From NCBI GenBank assembly GCA_022497145.1, contig MU385873.1, positions 357,539 through 421,538 of the forward strand: a stretch of DNA of 64,000 nucleotides, read 5' to 3'. Of this stretch, positions 37,856 through 51,109 are shown one piece after another. Origin of the DNA: Rostrohypoxylon terebratum. Lineage: Eukaryota; Ascomycota; Sordariomycetes; Xylariales; Hypoxylaceae. Each line of letters starts with the position of its first letter. The stretch's first letter is position 1. The notes beneath the pieces are model-generated. The model ran no database searches. It had not been told where the DNA came from and was given only the letters and a program-made list of their open reading frames with translations. A program made the translations under genes and the position numbers.

Positions 37856-38889
37856 GGCGGCGAGCTTCTAAGAGTGACAAACCGAGAGATAAAAAACCCA
37901 GATGCCAAATTGAATAAATGTGCAGATAAAGGACTGAGTCCAGTGAAGATCGTTAATTACTCCAGGTTAGGCGGGTAGAGAAATCGACAATAGGATCGAC
38001 TGGAATTGCTAATTAGGTTTGGTTGTATAGGTAAAATGACGATGTTTTTTGGTTGGCGAAGGAGATGTCGTGGGGGAGATAAGATGGACGACGTTCAGAC
38101 TATCACACAAGAGGGGGGGAGAAAGAGGGGAGATTTGGGCGGAAGGCACCACGGACGACCTTGGGAGGAATTGACGAGCCAGACGAGCCGTAACCAAGTC
38201 TTCAACGTGATGAGAAGAAGAAAGGAAAGCGCGTTCAATGTGGGCGAGCTTTTTCTTTAATAAGTCCTGGGAAAACAGAGCGAGAAGAGCAAGAGCTAAT
38301 TCCGAGAAGTGGGGCCTTCGTCAACCAAGCTTCCAGTGGCTCCCCCAATGGCTCCAATGGCTCCCCCCAAGCATGGAAGTATCGGTACAGCGCAATACAG
38401 TGTGGGTAGTTCCTTCCGTTTGTTTCCACCGGCGCCACTTTTCTATTTCCAATAGATCCCTATTGGCCAAGCCAGGAGGACCTTCGCAGGAGTACAAGGG
38501 TACTTGTATCTTTATTTGAGAGGTTAAGGTATGCGGATGTACGCAGTATGTACGTATATAACGCGCGAATTTTGCAATTGCAGATGCTATCGTATTACAG
38601 ATTCGTCGATATAGGTAATTTAGGTACTTTGGCCTTAAATTGAAGGTTCTAAGAATACAATGATACAAAAACACAAATAGTCCTTATTAGATACCAATCT
38701 ACCTAAGGCACGTAGTACCTTCTTTACGTTCACAGGTTTTGGAAAATACATACAAACATGCATTACATCACCTCAGCAATGATTAGTATGCTAGGTATAT
38801 CGGTCTGTAAGTTTTTACAGATGCTAGGTAAGCAGTTGGTAGAAGCTTAAAAAACAGAGAACCGAACATCAAACCCAAAGGAACCTCGG

Positions 38890-38928
38890 GCTGATAGCTG
38901 ATGGCTGATGGCTGATGGCTGATGGCTG
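38890..38928. repeat. 7-bp tandem repeat (GCTGATG)n
   Basis: About five consecutive units of GCTGATG, the first and last imperfect. Intergenic. Confidence 0.85.
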
Positions 38929-41856
38929 GTAGCCGATCAATGTCGCTGATGTCAAGTACTACTTCAGTCACAAACTCAACTCTAAATTGTTAAGCTCAAG
39001 GTTTGTTTACTTACATGGAACAAATAGGTAAAGCCCAGTTTATCAGTTTACTTAAGCTAGTACCTAGGTAATTCTTTCGGGAAATTGCTTTCTATGCACA
39101 TCAGTACTCAAGGATTAAAGGTACGAGGCATGTCGCGCAAAGTTTAGTGAGAAGTGTTGTAGCTATACTTGAGCTAAGATACGTGCTAAGATGTCTAACC
39201 TACCGAATCAGGTTAAGCTTTGTTATTTTACTGGACGCAGGAAGTCGCCACAGTGTGACTCGGTCCCTGCAGGCTCCACTAGCCGGTACCTGGACAGCAG
39301 CGAACTCCACAATTACATCCCATCTCCAGAGCAAGAGCCCATTGAACCCATGAACTTCTCTGATCTTGCGGGAATTACTCGATTGCTCCCAAGATGCTGA
39401 CTGACAGAACAAGCGCACCGACTTTTTCCATTCGTCATTTTTGTCATTTTACAGGCCAAGCTTAAAGGAAAATATCACGGAAGTTTTGTTTGAAGCTGTA
39501 GACCCGTCTTCATTATTCAATTGACCTATTTTAAACTATTTTTCGCCTTTCCCGATGCGACGGCTGGCACGGGAATAACTTGGCCTAATTGTTTTGGTGA
39601 GAGTTTTTTTTTTTCTGCTGGTTTCCAAGCTCATACCCAAATCAAGATTCCACGAGCTCTGCATTCGGGAAGCACGGTCAACTTCTCTAGACCCTGGGCT
39701 TATGCGAGGGCTGTTAACCATCAACTGGGGCCACCCATGCTCTGGGTCATGTTAGCCATGTCAACCAAGTTAGCCCTGCACAGTGTCAGCTTGCGCAATG
39801 TCGTCAATTCATAGCGAGTCAGTGCGTTCTGTTACTGTGCCCACGGTGCCTATGCAACCTTTATCCACTCATCCATACAATCCATCTGCACTTGAGTCTG
39901 CATACTGCAAAGCAGCAGCAGAGATGTGAGCCCGGCTAGTCAAGCGGTACGTACAGAATGGGTAACCCAGGTACTTTCCACACTTTCCACCCCTTCACCC
40001 TTTCGTCCTTCACCATACCTTATCTGTTACTAGGTTATTTAGTACTGCTACCTGGTACCTACATACATATTACAACTTACAAGAGCAGCAAGCTAAATTG
40101 AAGTTTTATACAGCTTTCTCAACTACCAGCATTATGAGCCATTTTCCACTCTACTAGTACATATGTACGAGGCTGCTATCGAAAGCGGAAAAGCGCTGGA
40201 ACCCACAAGACCTTGCCGATCCTGCTAACGGTTAACCTGCTAAGACCAAGATGTACCTCGAGCTGCTGTGTGTTTCATTAGAGCATGCCATGCGATATGG
40301 GTAGGTGCAGTATTATGGATGAATTAGGATTATTATGATATTATGATAGGTATTAGGAATTGAACACTTTCCCAACACTGCAAGACCGCCTTTGCGAGAT
40401 CCAGAAAACGCCCTGGCTGCCAGTCCATCGTTATTACTACTACCTAGGTCCTAGGTAACCGACAATCGACAATCGTCATTGTTCAACGTGGAGAACCCGT
40501 GCGTAGCGCCAGCCGGCGACCAGCCAATTGCGGGTTTTTTATCACAACGCTCCCATACTATGGGCAATTGGGGGCATTGGGCATGCTATCGAGCAATTCC
40601 ACGGAGGGGGAACGGTGCTTCATAGCATCAGAGCCCGGCTAGGGAGCGCTGAAGAGTGACGCGAACCGTCGAAAAACAGACCTAGCAGACCTCCAGGGCT
40701 GGCAGCGTGGGAAGTCTAATTCAACCCACCGCTGGATCGGTTGAACACGACGGGTAACGAAGGTAGCAATCCTGCGACTCTGGCGTGTGTGGCTTACTTT
40801 TCACTGCACTTTTCATACGTCATGGGAACCACAGGATCAATCCCGCATTTTACCAATCCTGCGCTCCCATATTAACTAGCAGCCTAAGATTCTAAGTACC
40901 CCAGCTAAAGAGGTCACAGACCATTTGCATGGTAGCACAGGCTGATACGTACATAGTAGATGATGTTAGATTTTTATTAAAGACAAAAAAAAAAACTTTT
41001 TTTTCTCCTGTCCTCGCGGCACCCTCTACACCGACACGTCCGGCAAAGGAGACCTCGGTGAAAGGCAAAAGAGCCATTTGGCATGCCGTAATTTCTCGGA
41101 TGGAGATTCGCTCGGTATGGCCGCTGCTCCACCAAGCTTGTCCGTTTGGAGTCTCGTGGCCACCGTTAAATCTAGTCAACTCTGTCAACTTTGCTTCCGA
41201 TATCCGTCTGTTGGACCCCTTCCTCGCCAGCTACGCCAGCTAGGTACGGGGCGTCTTAGTCTCGAAGGGAGCGCGGACGGGCCAACCTTAATGACTTGGG
41301 ATGGCAAATAGCTTCACGCTACAGACATTATGCGTATCTATTTCCAAACCTGAGAGTGAGGCGGAACAGCCAGATCTCGACAGATCGGCCAAAGGCTTTT
41401 TTTCGGCCATCGGCATCTCTTCGCTATCGAACCCGATTAATTACTACTACTAGTATTACCTATTCTGCTATTATTTGCCTCGTCGTCGCGAGAGGTATGG
41501 AGACTGATTAGATGGAGCCCCATTTGTCCTCGTCTACCTTATGCCTCATGACATATTACACAAGCTACATATCTACTATGTACTGCGTATGCTTGCTGCA
41601 TACGTTCTTACATACATAGGGGACCATATATCACTCACCGTAAGGCAAGTAGTCGCGTGGGCAATCATAAACTTATCATTACTATTACATAGTTATGCAT
41701 CGATGTCCGGTCCTGGATCTGGAACCCTTACTTTAAAGATTTTTCGCCAATCACATTCGCGGCAAAGAGTAATCTCGAAAACCGGGATTCGTTGCGACTA
41801 GGATTGTTCGCCCGACTACAACTAGGTGTCTGGGTGTGCCGGATGTGTGTGAGACT

Positions 41857-41903
41857 GTGAGTGAGTGAGTGAGCGAGTGAGAGTGAGTGTGTGTGTGTGT
41901 GCG
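41857..41903. repeat. GTGA/GTGT microsatellite
   Basis: Runs of GTGA units pass into a (GT)n tract. Intergenic simple repeat inside the gene desert. Confidence 0.85.
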
Positions 41904-44900
41904 TGATTGCGCTAAAATTCTAGAATTGCCTCGCTATTTGCAGGCGCCTTGGACTCAAAGATAGCCGGAAAACGTGGGAGTTGGGGGGCAACTCTCGGTT
42001 TTTCCTCCAGTCAGTTTGGGTGTGTGGTAAGGGAACAAGGGACAGTGCGAGGGAGGTATGGAATTATACGGTGAGGATCCGAGGATCGAGCCGCTCGTGT
42101 CGCTAAAAGATTTTCCATTTCGCGGCCCCCGTTCGAGCTGCTATCAGTGGTCAATGGCTCTAATTCGGACATTATGTGGTTCCTTTTTAGGACGTAATTT
42201 AATATGATTTGTTTACATAGTAGTAGTACCTAGGAGCATCGTAGCCAGGTCAGGTAGCTTGGGGGGTCAGACAGGTCAGAACAGGTCAGACAAGGCTAGT
42301 CCACGCTCCACGGGGTCGAGCATTTGCTAAGAGGCTTTTCCTAACAGGTAGTCTACATCCGATATTCGATACACTCGTGTCGCCGAGCAGCCGAACAGCG
42401 CTCTCGCCTCTTGCTGTCGCGCCGCCAACGACTCGCTTCACAAAGGGGTCAAATCTTAATAGCCTTAGCCTCGTAAATTTCGTCTTTATCTACATAGGTT
42501 AGTAGGTAAGTAGCATTTCAGCATTTCATGCGAGACAGCTGGCCACGTCTCTCCCGCTCCTTAGCCGTTCCTCGGTCCGCGCTCGCCATGGGATAGGGAT
42601 AGGATGTATGTATGTATGTACGCCATCCATATGGGTAAGGTAGCTTATCATTTCTGAAGAGTTCACGAATCAGATCCTACGATGTAGCGTAAGCTTTATC
42701 CCCCTTTGTAATACCTACTACATAGTAGTATCACCTACCGTACACTATTATTTTGGCATGGTAACAAGACGTCAGAAGCGCCTGTGCGCGTTTAAGCAAG
42801 GATTGTATGCAGGCAAGTTGACGATGAAACCCAGCTATAAAAAGCTTGGTCTTTGGTTCCCTACTATGTAGTTCTCTGTTGAAACAATCTAACCGGGACC
42901 GTATAGTAAACATCTTATTACATATCATTGTTTACTATTTCGAAATGCCTCATGTCGAAACGGCCGCTGGTTGCGCCCATGGTATATCATAGCACATATT
43001 GCGTCTTTTTTGTCCTTGCCATATGATTTCGTACGCTTACTCATACCGACTTTGTGTTGTAGGACCTGGGACCTGGGTACATCCTTGAACCCCAGGAACA
43101 AAAAGGAAAGAAGGTTTTCCGTCTCAATGGTTCAGGGTCTATCGGACAAGCCTTGTTCTTTCTTGCCTGTTCTAGAAGCTTGACGACGATTAAGGTTGAC
43201 TAGAGCATCATTCTAGGTTTAATCGTCGGATGCAGGGAGGGATCTACATACATAGTAGTATCATTTTTAGTTCTTTAGTTCTCTAGTTTGTAGTTGGTTG
43301 ACTCCAAAGTTCAGATAGATTCCGAGACAATGGCATTGATCATTGGTACTAGTACGTAGTAAAGGAATTTATTAGAGGCTCTACATCTTTTTACGACGCC
43401 GTCGCGTTAGCATCAACTCTAGTCTGAACTCGACCTCGCCTGGTCGCGACATTCCGCGCGGCTGTCTTTTAACTCCGCATAGAGCGAATCCCGCGGACAC
43501 CGGTGGCTTGTGCTTAGTACTTACAACTACGGGCAGCACTATTCAGAATTTCAGACTCCAGAGCCGAACCAAAGTCAGAAAGCCTGGGCAAGCCAAAAGT
43601 TGAAAGCTTAAGCTTATCGAATTGTGTGTCAAACCTATACCACTATCTATTTCTTGGCTCACCCAAAATGATATGGAAGATCTGGTTACCGATTTCTCCG
43701 CCGCCAAGATGATGCTTCCCTCCTAGCGCGCACATCGTGACCGGGACACCATCTGGCACGCCGCACGTCAAATAGTGGTGTAGCACAGTACATAACACCA
43801 TCGTATGGATGTACATACTACATAGTATACCTATTAACATAGAACCAAACTTGAGGCAATCGTGGCGAGCATCTGACATGTATGATCGTGTATGTATGAT
43901 GTATGTACGTACATACCTACATACCTACTACATAAATAGGCATATGTATGGATTAGTGAGGCAGGTTTGATAAACATGGTACAAAATATAATACCGATGG
44001 TTTATGCAATATATATTGACGGTACTGCTCCTTACTTGGCGTCTTGGGTGAGGACAGCTATCCGAATTTGTGTTCTCGAAAGAAAAAAAAAAGGATAATA
44101 GTTGACAGAGATGTCAGACGTGACAGACTCGACTCGACAGACCTCATCAGACAAGTTCGTCTTGGCAGGTATATTTGCGTCGTGCCAAGAGACCACGAAA
44201 TGCCACAACTTTTACTAGTTTGACGGTTCCCTTTCTCGGCCATCGGGATCGTATAGTTCGAGTAAAATGTTCTAGTGTTCTAATGTTTCCTATACTACGT
44301 AATATCTTAGAAACAAATAAAGCAAATAATGGCTCTGGGTTTTCTTGGTCCTCTTGGTGGTCTTGGTCGCGCTCATCCTTCTTCCATCCTCCGTTGTCAA
44401 TGGAAACAAAATAATAGGGACCAAATAGGAAACATAGGAAACATGGGAAACTATTTGCCATTCCACCCTCTTCATAGCCTCTTAAGATACGTACAGTTGT
44501 ATGTAGCAACGTAAATCCGTTCAGCCAAGAACTCCGTCGCGAACGGGGCGACGATCTGCCCTCCTCACAGAAGCGAGGGACCCTTTTTTATCTTCGAGAT
44601 TTCCTTGGCGCGGGTTTCGCTAATAGTACAATGATTAACAGAAAAGGAGCAAGCAAGTACCAGCAACACAGCGGCAGCAGTCGTAAACCGAATGCGTCAG
44701 TAGATTATGCCCAGACGGCACAGGGCCAAGATATAAGCAATAATAGTATAATACGACGCAGAATGTACCGAAGACCTCCTAATACCTCCTAATAACGCAC
44801 GTCGTCCTTGCGAGATCGAGACACCGAGAGCGAATGGTACAGTAGGTCAGAACCTAAAACGTACATACATACATGGCATACCATACACACCTGGCATTCG

Positions 44901-45163
44901 CATGGTGTAGTAGATCCTACAAAACTAGGTAGTGTAGTAGAAATGCCGACAGCCTCGATCCAGGCGAGCTGACCCATCCACTCATCCATCCTCCTCACCT
45001 GCAAGCTGCAACCTGCACAATCCAATAGCCTGTCGGTAGAACTCAGGGGAAAGGGAGCAGAGGAGCCAAGACCAAAATCCCAAGTTCCAAGTTGCAGATT
45101 CCAAGTTGTCACGAGCCGGACTTACGTAACCTGAGAAACGGTCCATCCGATTCGCGAAAGGGG

Positions 45164-45198
45164 GCTGCTACGGTTGCTACGGTTGCTACGGTTGCTAC
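45164..45198. repeat. 9-bp tandem repeat (GCTACGGTT)n
   Basis: Nearly four copies of a 9-bp unit. Because 9 is a multiple of three, the plus frame reads as an Ala-Thr-Val repeat, but the surrounding frame has no other sign of coding. Confidence 0.85.
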
Positions 45199-48100
45199 CT
45201 ATTCGCAAGGAATAACGTACGGACCGTCCTCGGGCTCGGCAGGGCGAAACGATCGGCTGGTTCCCCGGAATGCCCCGTACCGTTCGCCCATACACATCCA
45301 TCGCCTATTATCTCCATCCCCTCCACACTGGGGTACGTATCAGCCGTAAGGAGGAAAACTGGGAAGAAGACCTTGTTTCTTTATCTCCCTCTCCTTCCCC
45401 TTCGTCAGCGGGTTTCGCAAAACTTCGTTTTCGGCATGGCAAATACATTAAGAGTGGATAGATGTCATAGGTGGACCCCGTCGTCGCGACGGCGGTAATG
45501 GCGATGCGCGGTAGCCCAGCCCGTTGGGTCACGCGTGGCGCTTGACCGCCAGAAAAGTCGCCCACAATACACCCATCCATGCTTCGTACGTTCTCCTTAT
45601 TATTACGACCGCGGATGACGAACCCCCCCTCCGCCTCCCTAGCAATCAATTTAGACAAGGTTAGTTTTTCTAGAATATTTCCCGAGACGTCGGGTAAGAA
45701 AAAAATGGTCAGTGCCAATGTCACCGACGTCACTTTTATGCCTTACGTATATATGTGTGTGCCTGTGCCATGGAAAATGCGACCGCGCAAATAATCGGCT
45801 ATTTGCCAGCCTCAGACGCCCAGAAGATGTAGGTGTGTAGTAGCCAATGCATCGGACCACTCCCCCCGTCGCAGACCGGCTCGGTGCCCAATCGTATCGT
45901 GTATTTGTCCCGGCGCAATTATCAACCGACATGTGATTCAGAACACCGTTGACTCTCGGGATGTGTTTTCATATCGGATATCAGACACTCGATGTTAACC
46001 TAGCATTCGATGAAACTCGCGCATACGAGTACCGAGCTGGGCGTAGCAGCCAACGTCAGTTTCTTCATATATATAACGCGATTACCGGTGCATTGGTGAC
46101 ATAGTGAGCGATTTTTCCGAATGCAGGTCTGGAGAGAGGTTGCGTGTGTGTCGGCGTGGACGTGGGCGCAGCCGTGGGCGTGTAATTGTTCTCGAACTTC
46201 CATAGATTGGGGGTCAACCAATGCTTCCCAGTTCGTCTATATGATGGAATTATCCCTCACTATCCCCACTATCATATATCGAAACATGCGTTTGATAGTT
46301 GGAAGTTGCGATATATTTTCACTGTGAAATATATTCTTATACTGCAATAATTATTCGAAACATGCTGGTTTTCTGATTCAGCTACAGTGAAGAAAGACAT
46401 ACCTACTATACAGGCTTCGGTTGGAAATCCGATTTGACCAACTTCTAGCTTGTATGAGGCATCTATACCTAAGACTTGAGTAGACATACAATTATTAATT
46501 ATGCCATATGAAATTAAGAACATCGCCGTCGCCTCATTTACATCTGGTGGTAACATGTGGATCAACTATGTCTATATCGCATGTCCTAGACAACATCACC
46601 GATTTTATACCAATAGGCTCAAGTAACTTAAGGCAATATAAACACTCAAATATCAAAGACATACATTCAATATTCTTTGTGACAGTTAACGGTAGGTAAG
46701 ATGCCATATGTATCACTACAATGGACATGAACCTAGTATGAACGTAAACAGGTATTGTAATCATACGATAGAACATACACAATGGAATATACAGGTTGAC
46801 TTACGTGTCACGAGAGGCATAGCTTAGGACATCTTGTTATACCAACAAACACAACTATAAGCTTCTACTATGTAGCTCATAGACTCCTCTATGTCCATTG
46901 ATAATCTGAAGAGGCTGTCGGCTAGTATGAAGCTATTCTGGGTGTATATATTGAGGCGCATTGCTACTCTGTAAGGCGATATTACCACCAAGAGACAGAT
47001 CACGGTAAACTGTCCGTACTAAGAACATGAGTCACAACACCCGTAAAACGCCGTTTTCTACCGGTTACGAAGCAGTCATCCACGCGGCGTATAACACAAA
47101 CAGGACATGAGTCGAATTCTCCATGGGGCTCAAATTATTGTATACAGGTTTCCCCATCCAGGGTAGCATAGTCATCGAGAAAAGCTATTCCACAGCGACG
47201 AAGATCTCCAGAACTACCGGATGTATAGTGACTTGAGTGATCCTCCAGGTAGCAAACTGCATTGTATCCAAAGTTCCTGTACAAGCTCATCAGCCAAGTT
47301 CTTCATGATGGAACCAACACGCATGAGTATCCTCCTGTGCCATACAGCCTCACCAAGCACCACAGGTAAAACCAAAGCCAGTGATAGGCAACCAACAACC
47401 AAGCTGACCGCAATCCTCCAACCCAAGCTTTTGAAACTCCTCTCCGGCACTCACAGACCCATGCCCAAGGCCGTCTCTCGTAGATCGTATCACTACACCT
47501 CGCCAAGGCTGACATACATCATCGTCGACCAAACCCACAGACGTATCCTATTTTAAGCCCATTCACCCCTCAAACCTCCAACACTCCCGTGCGATCTCCA
47601 ACCCGCATACTCCAGCAGCCGAAGCAGGACTACTCCCCTTCTCAAAGCGGCAATCATCTCGAACACGCCAAGTCCCCATCGACGACCCTAGCCGACGGGG
47701 ATTAGATACACAACCCAGTCTGCCAGTCTGCCAGTGCTGTCGCAGTTGCGTATAGCCTCCAAAGGATTCCTAAATCTCGCGAATTGGCAGGTGCCAAGCC
47801 CTAGAACAAAAACCGTAAGCCTAGATCTAAGATTGCCAATAAGATACCCGTGACAGATCGGAGATGAGCACGATTCTCGCTCTATAACGTTATAAATACG
47901 ATCGTGTAAGCAGAGAAAGCCGAGCTCCATTCTAATTCGACGAGCACTGCTTCATTGTCGTATTTCATTTAGTTGATAAGTGCTAGGTAGGTAAGCAAGT
48001 TGTTACTGGTCAATTACCACACTCCAATGACTCCAACCATCAATCACATGTGACATCCATAGACGAGTACCCAAAAATCACGCATTGAGCCTGAGAGATA

Positions 48101-48355
48101 TAGATAAGGCGACCTCAAAGATCACAAAAGCCTGTATTGCGATCAGATCTCTATGTATGTATGTAGTATAACTTCGACAACGAGGGTAGAATCCGTCGCC
48201 GTGTTGTTAAAACGGTCCATTCAAGAAAGACTACCTGCATCCATACCATGCAAACGATATAATCTATAGGTAGAGTGAAAGAAATTTCAAAAAGCACACA
48301 TTCCATTCATTCCATGATCTGTCATATCATGAACCATCATCCCATGTAACGCCGC

Positions 48356-49483
48356 CTAATGCTTAGCAGTGACCTTCTCTCCGGTCAGCTTTTCCACGTA
48401 AGTTTTGGCCCTATTTCGTAACTTGTCAGCGATCTGGTCCCCTCACACATCATTCAGGTGGCAAAGGTAGGATGGGAAAGCACTTACATATCACCCATGG
48501 CCACCATGCATACCGTCTGCCAAACGCCTAACCCAATACGCGGCATCACGCCACGGTACAAACCCCTGAGGCCGTTGTTGTCATAAATATACTTGAAAGT
48601 ATTGCCCACCGTCATCTTCTTGGGACGGTTGGGATCCTCCTTCTTACTCTGCATCTCGACACGGATGACCTCGATCGGCTGGTTCCAAGCGGAGAGACCA
48701 CCACCGAGAGCCGAGGCCGTGATCTTCTCCACGACGCTAAGCTTCTCGCCGTGTTCCTTGTTGGTGACACGGCGGATACCCTGTTCAGCAAGACGCGACA
48801 AGCCGAAGCGAGAACCCCAGTTGGTCATCTGTCGGATGGCGACAGCGTTGACACCTTTGTTAATGCCCTTGATACCCTCTTTGCGGTAAATGTCCATGAA
48901 GGTAGCGAAGGTGCTCGGAGGCTTGACGCCCGACGCTGCTATCTTGTGCTGGGTGATCTCGACCGTCTTCATGCAGGTACAGAAACCCATGGTGGCGTAG
49001 GCCTGCGCGACACCGCCGGTCACGCCACCGATGATTCCGCCACCGAACTCCGAAGCGCCGGCGACTCGGGCATAGTATTCGGCTTCGGAGGCGACGAAGA
49101 GCAAGACGGCGCCCTTGGTCGAGGCTTCGATCCAGGCCCAGGGAATGAGACCCTGGTAAACTGCGATGCGCGAAGACTACGTGTCAATATACTTGCGATA
49201 TGAAGGCGGTGCGGAAAGGGGAACGATATGGAATTGAAGAGTTCTTACATCCAAGGACACCACCACGGTTCCAGATGGAGCGCAGCGCAGAGACGAAGGA
49301 GTCGCCTCGATTGGCGGCGAGGTGAGTCTTGCAAACCTCCAAAGGCTGGCCGAGGGTGGTGACCTCAAACAAGTTGAGGCCAGCGCCGAGAAGCAAATTG
49401 GAGAACTTGATGGGCTTCTTCTCGAGTTTCTTTTCCGTCAAGGGGGGAGCAACCCCGGAGGCGGTAGCGGCGGCGGTGGACAT
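48356..49483 (-). CDS. YHM2: Mitochondrial citrate/2-oxoglutarate carrier Yhm2
   Basis: Inner mitochondrial membrane carrier that exchanges citrate for 2-oxoglutarate and so helps move reducing power for cytosolic NADPH; yeast Yhm2 was first noted as a mitochondrial-DNA-associated protein. Three exons on minus: 49483-49249, 49160-48488, 48410-48356; 320 aa (yeast 314). Three mitochondrial-carrier repeats are seen. The first and third have the PxD/ExxK-type signature (QPLEVCK at 46-52; NQPIEVIR); the second (MGFCTCMKTVE) is degenerate, as is normal in Yhm2. The C terminus AKTYVEKLTGEKVTAKH is characteristic of the family. The start is the ATG giving MSTAAATASG; no upstream ATG is in frame nearby. 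Citrate synthase lies 1.6 kb upstream on the same strand. Confidence 0.95.
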
Positions 49484-49755
49484 CTCAAGCGAGGATCGTT
49501 TGACGGAAGGGGGCCTGACCAAGGCAATCGGGTGCTTCTTCGCAGAAAAAGGGTGGTGACGGACCTTAGAGGGTAATGTTGATGCTGGAACGGCGTGAGG
49601 GATAAAGTTTCTGTTTCTGAAAGAAAGTTGTAAGACGGATTCAAGACGGGATCAAGTAGAAGCAGCAAAGTAGTTTCGGAGTCGGAGCTGGAGACGACTG
49701 GGGTTTTTTTCCCACCAAAACGGGGCTTGTGATTGGTGTCGGTGTAGGATTAAAT

Positions 49756-49897
49756 TCGGATTACCCGTAAGGAGAATAGATACCTACTAGGTATTGCGGT
49801 ATTGCAGGTATGGTATTGCAGGTTATTGCAGGTAGTGTAAATTGATGGTACCTGGTATGGATTAATAGTAGGCAAGGTAACTCGGATTACCCGTAAG
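49756..49897. repeat. 16-bp direct repeat upstream of YHM2
   Basis: TCGGATTACCCGTAAG occurs at 49756-49771 and again at 49882-49897, 273-414 bp upstream of the YHM2 ATG. The DNA between the copies contains several GGTATTGCAG/GTTATTGCAG units. Either a local duplication or a repeated regulatory element. Confidence 0.8.
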
Positions 49898-50048
49898 CTT
49901 GCAGCTGATACCGGGAGCGCGGTCAGCAAAATCAGGTTCAACGGTTCAACAGCCTCGGACACATGTGGTAATTGTTTGATTTTTTAAAGTCTAACCTAGG
50001 CCTACGTCGGCCAATCTTCGCCAGCTCAGGGTGTTCTCTTGGAGGGGG

Positions 50049-50074
50049 TGGTAAGTGGTAAGTGGTAAGTGGTA
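50049..50074. repeat. 8-bp tandem repeat (GGTAAGTG)n
   Basis: Three full units in spacer upstream of YHM2 and downstream of citrate synthase; no coding context. Confidence 0.85.
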
Positions 50075-51109
50075 ATGAGGTTGATGGCTCTAAACCTCTT
50101 AGCGGGATTGTAGAGTGACGGGAATTACCTTATTAGGTGCCTATAAAGCCCACATGTGCAGTTATTTGCAAAAAATCCAAGAACAGAAATTTCCTGATTC
50201 GGTAGAAATTTGACAGTTGACGTATGTCGATTTTTACTTGGTGAAAAAAATAAAAATCCTGGGTACGTTTCTATGGAGGTTCAGTGTTTAAGATTAGACC
50301 TAAGCAAACGGAAAAATTCCCTTTGATTTTTCTTTTCTTTTCTTTCTAAAGCCACGTAAGGAGACCTCTGCGCAGTTGCCAAGTTGACAAAGTTGACAAG
50401 GACAAGTTACGTACAGATCGCTTCGAAGTTGTTGGATCTTACCTTCTCAACAATTGCCAAGCTTGAAAGTAGTAAGGAACCCCTAGATACTCCGCCCGAT
50501 ATTTTTGCGACCCCCCCCCCCCCCATCAATCGAATTTGCTAGGTGCCTAGGGCAAGTTTGACGGGGTCTTACGGGTCTGACGCTCAACAAGCGGACCGGA
50601 CTTTCCCCAATCCTCCCTAATTACATATGTATCATCATGTACTCCAGATTGTTCACCTCCAGCCCGCCAGCTCAACTGTCGCACTTCCAATATCTGTGTA
50701 ACTGGTACTAGGTACCCGTACCCGAACCCGAACCCGTACGTGTCTACAGCATATTAGGTACCCTAACTAACCAATATCGATATCAGCCATTGGAGCACCA
50801 CTCACTCGATAGTCGTCGATTCTAATTTCCGACCCGGAAAATTTCAAATTCTTTTCATATCATTAAGTACTGCTAAATTAAGCGGAGAGTGTTGCATGTA
50901 CGTAGTTAACTTTGAATAGCAGCTACCTATACAAAAAATATTCATGACGCATTATCGTACAAGCACAGCTTTTGGTATCGTGTTAGGAGCATCTCTAATT
51001 CAACTCCCCTTCGTGTGATACACCACTGAGCCCTCAGTAGACCGTTCTATTTCCGTTTGTGAAACATGCTCTTGGAGACCAAAGGAAAAATGCAATCCTT
51101 CTCCTATCT

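Larger units (their letters stand above)
37856..48355. other. Gene desert of about 10.5 kb
   Basis: I could build no gene here. Open frames are short, on both strands and in all frames, and do not splice into recognisable domains. The first ~450 bp is the Pma1 promoter and leader. Beyond that the sequence is low-complexity spacer: a 7-bp GCTGATG tandem (38890-38928), TACCTAGGTA palindromes (39061, 40441, 42227), GAGT/GTGT microsatellite (41857-41903), TATG repeats (42606-42620, 43885-43935), a 9-bp tandem (45164-45198). A more AT-rich segment runs about 46300-46900. The right end is the 3' region of the Yhm2 gene. No transposase, reverse transcriptase or tRNA seen. Confidence 0.55.
49484..51109. 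other. Intergenic: YHM2 promoter and citrate synthase 3' region
   Basis: No gene recognised. Near YHM2 lies a 16-bp direct repeat (49756-49771 and 49882-49897) enclosing GGTATTGCAG-type tandem repeats. Further right are an 8-bp GGTAAGTG tandem (50049-50074), a C14 run (50511-50524) and CCCGTA/CCCGAA hexamers (50711-50740). Confidence 0.5.

Noticed and set aside
45092..45349. 85-codon open frame with an Ala-Thr-Val repeat
   Set aside because: Open because of a 9-bp tandem repeat; the flanks show no coding character.
47214..47556. Several overlapping open frames, one with a hydrophobic membrane-like stretch
   Set aside because: Three minus frames and one plus frame are all open here, which points to a locally stop-poor segment. 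I could not extend any of them by splicing or recognise a family.
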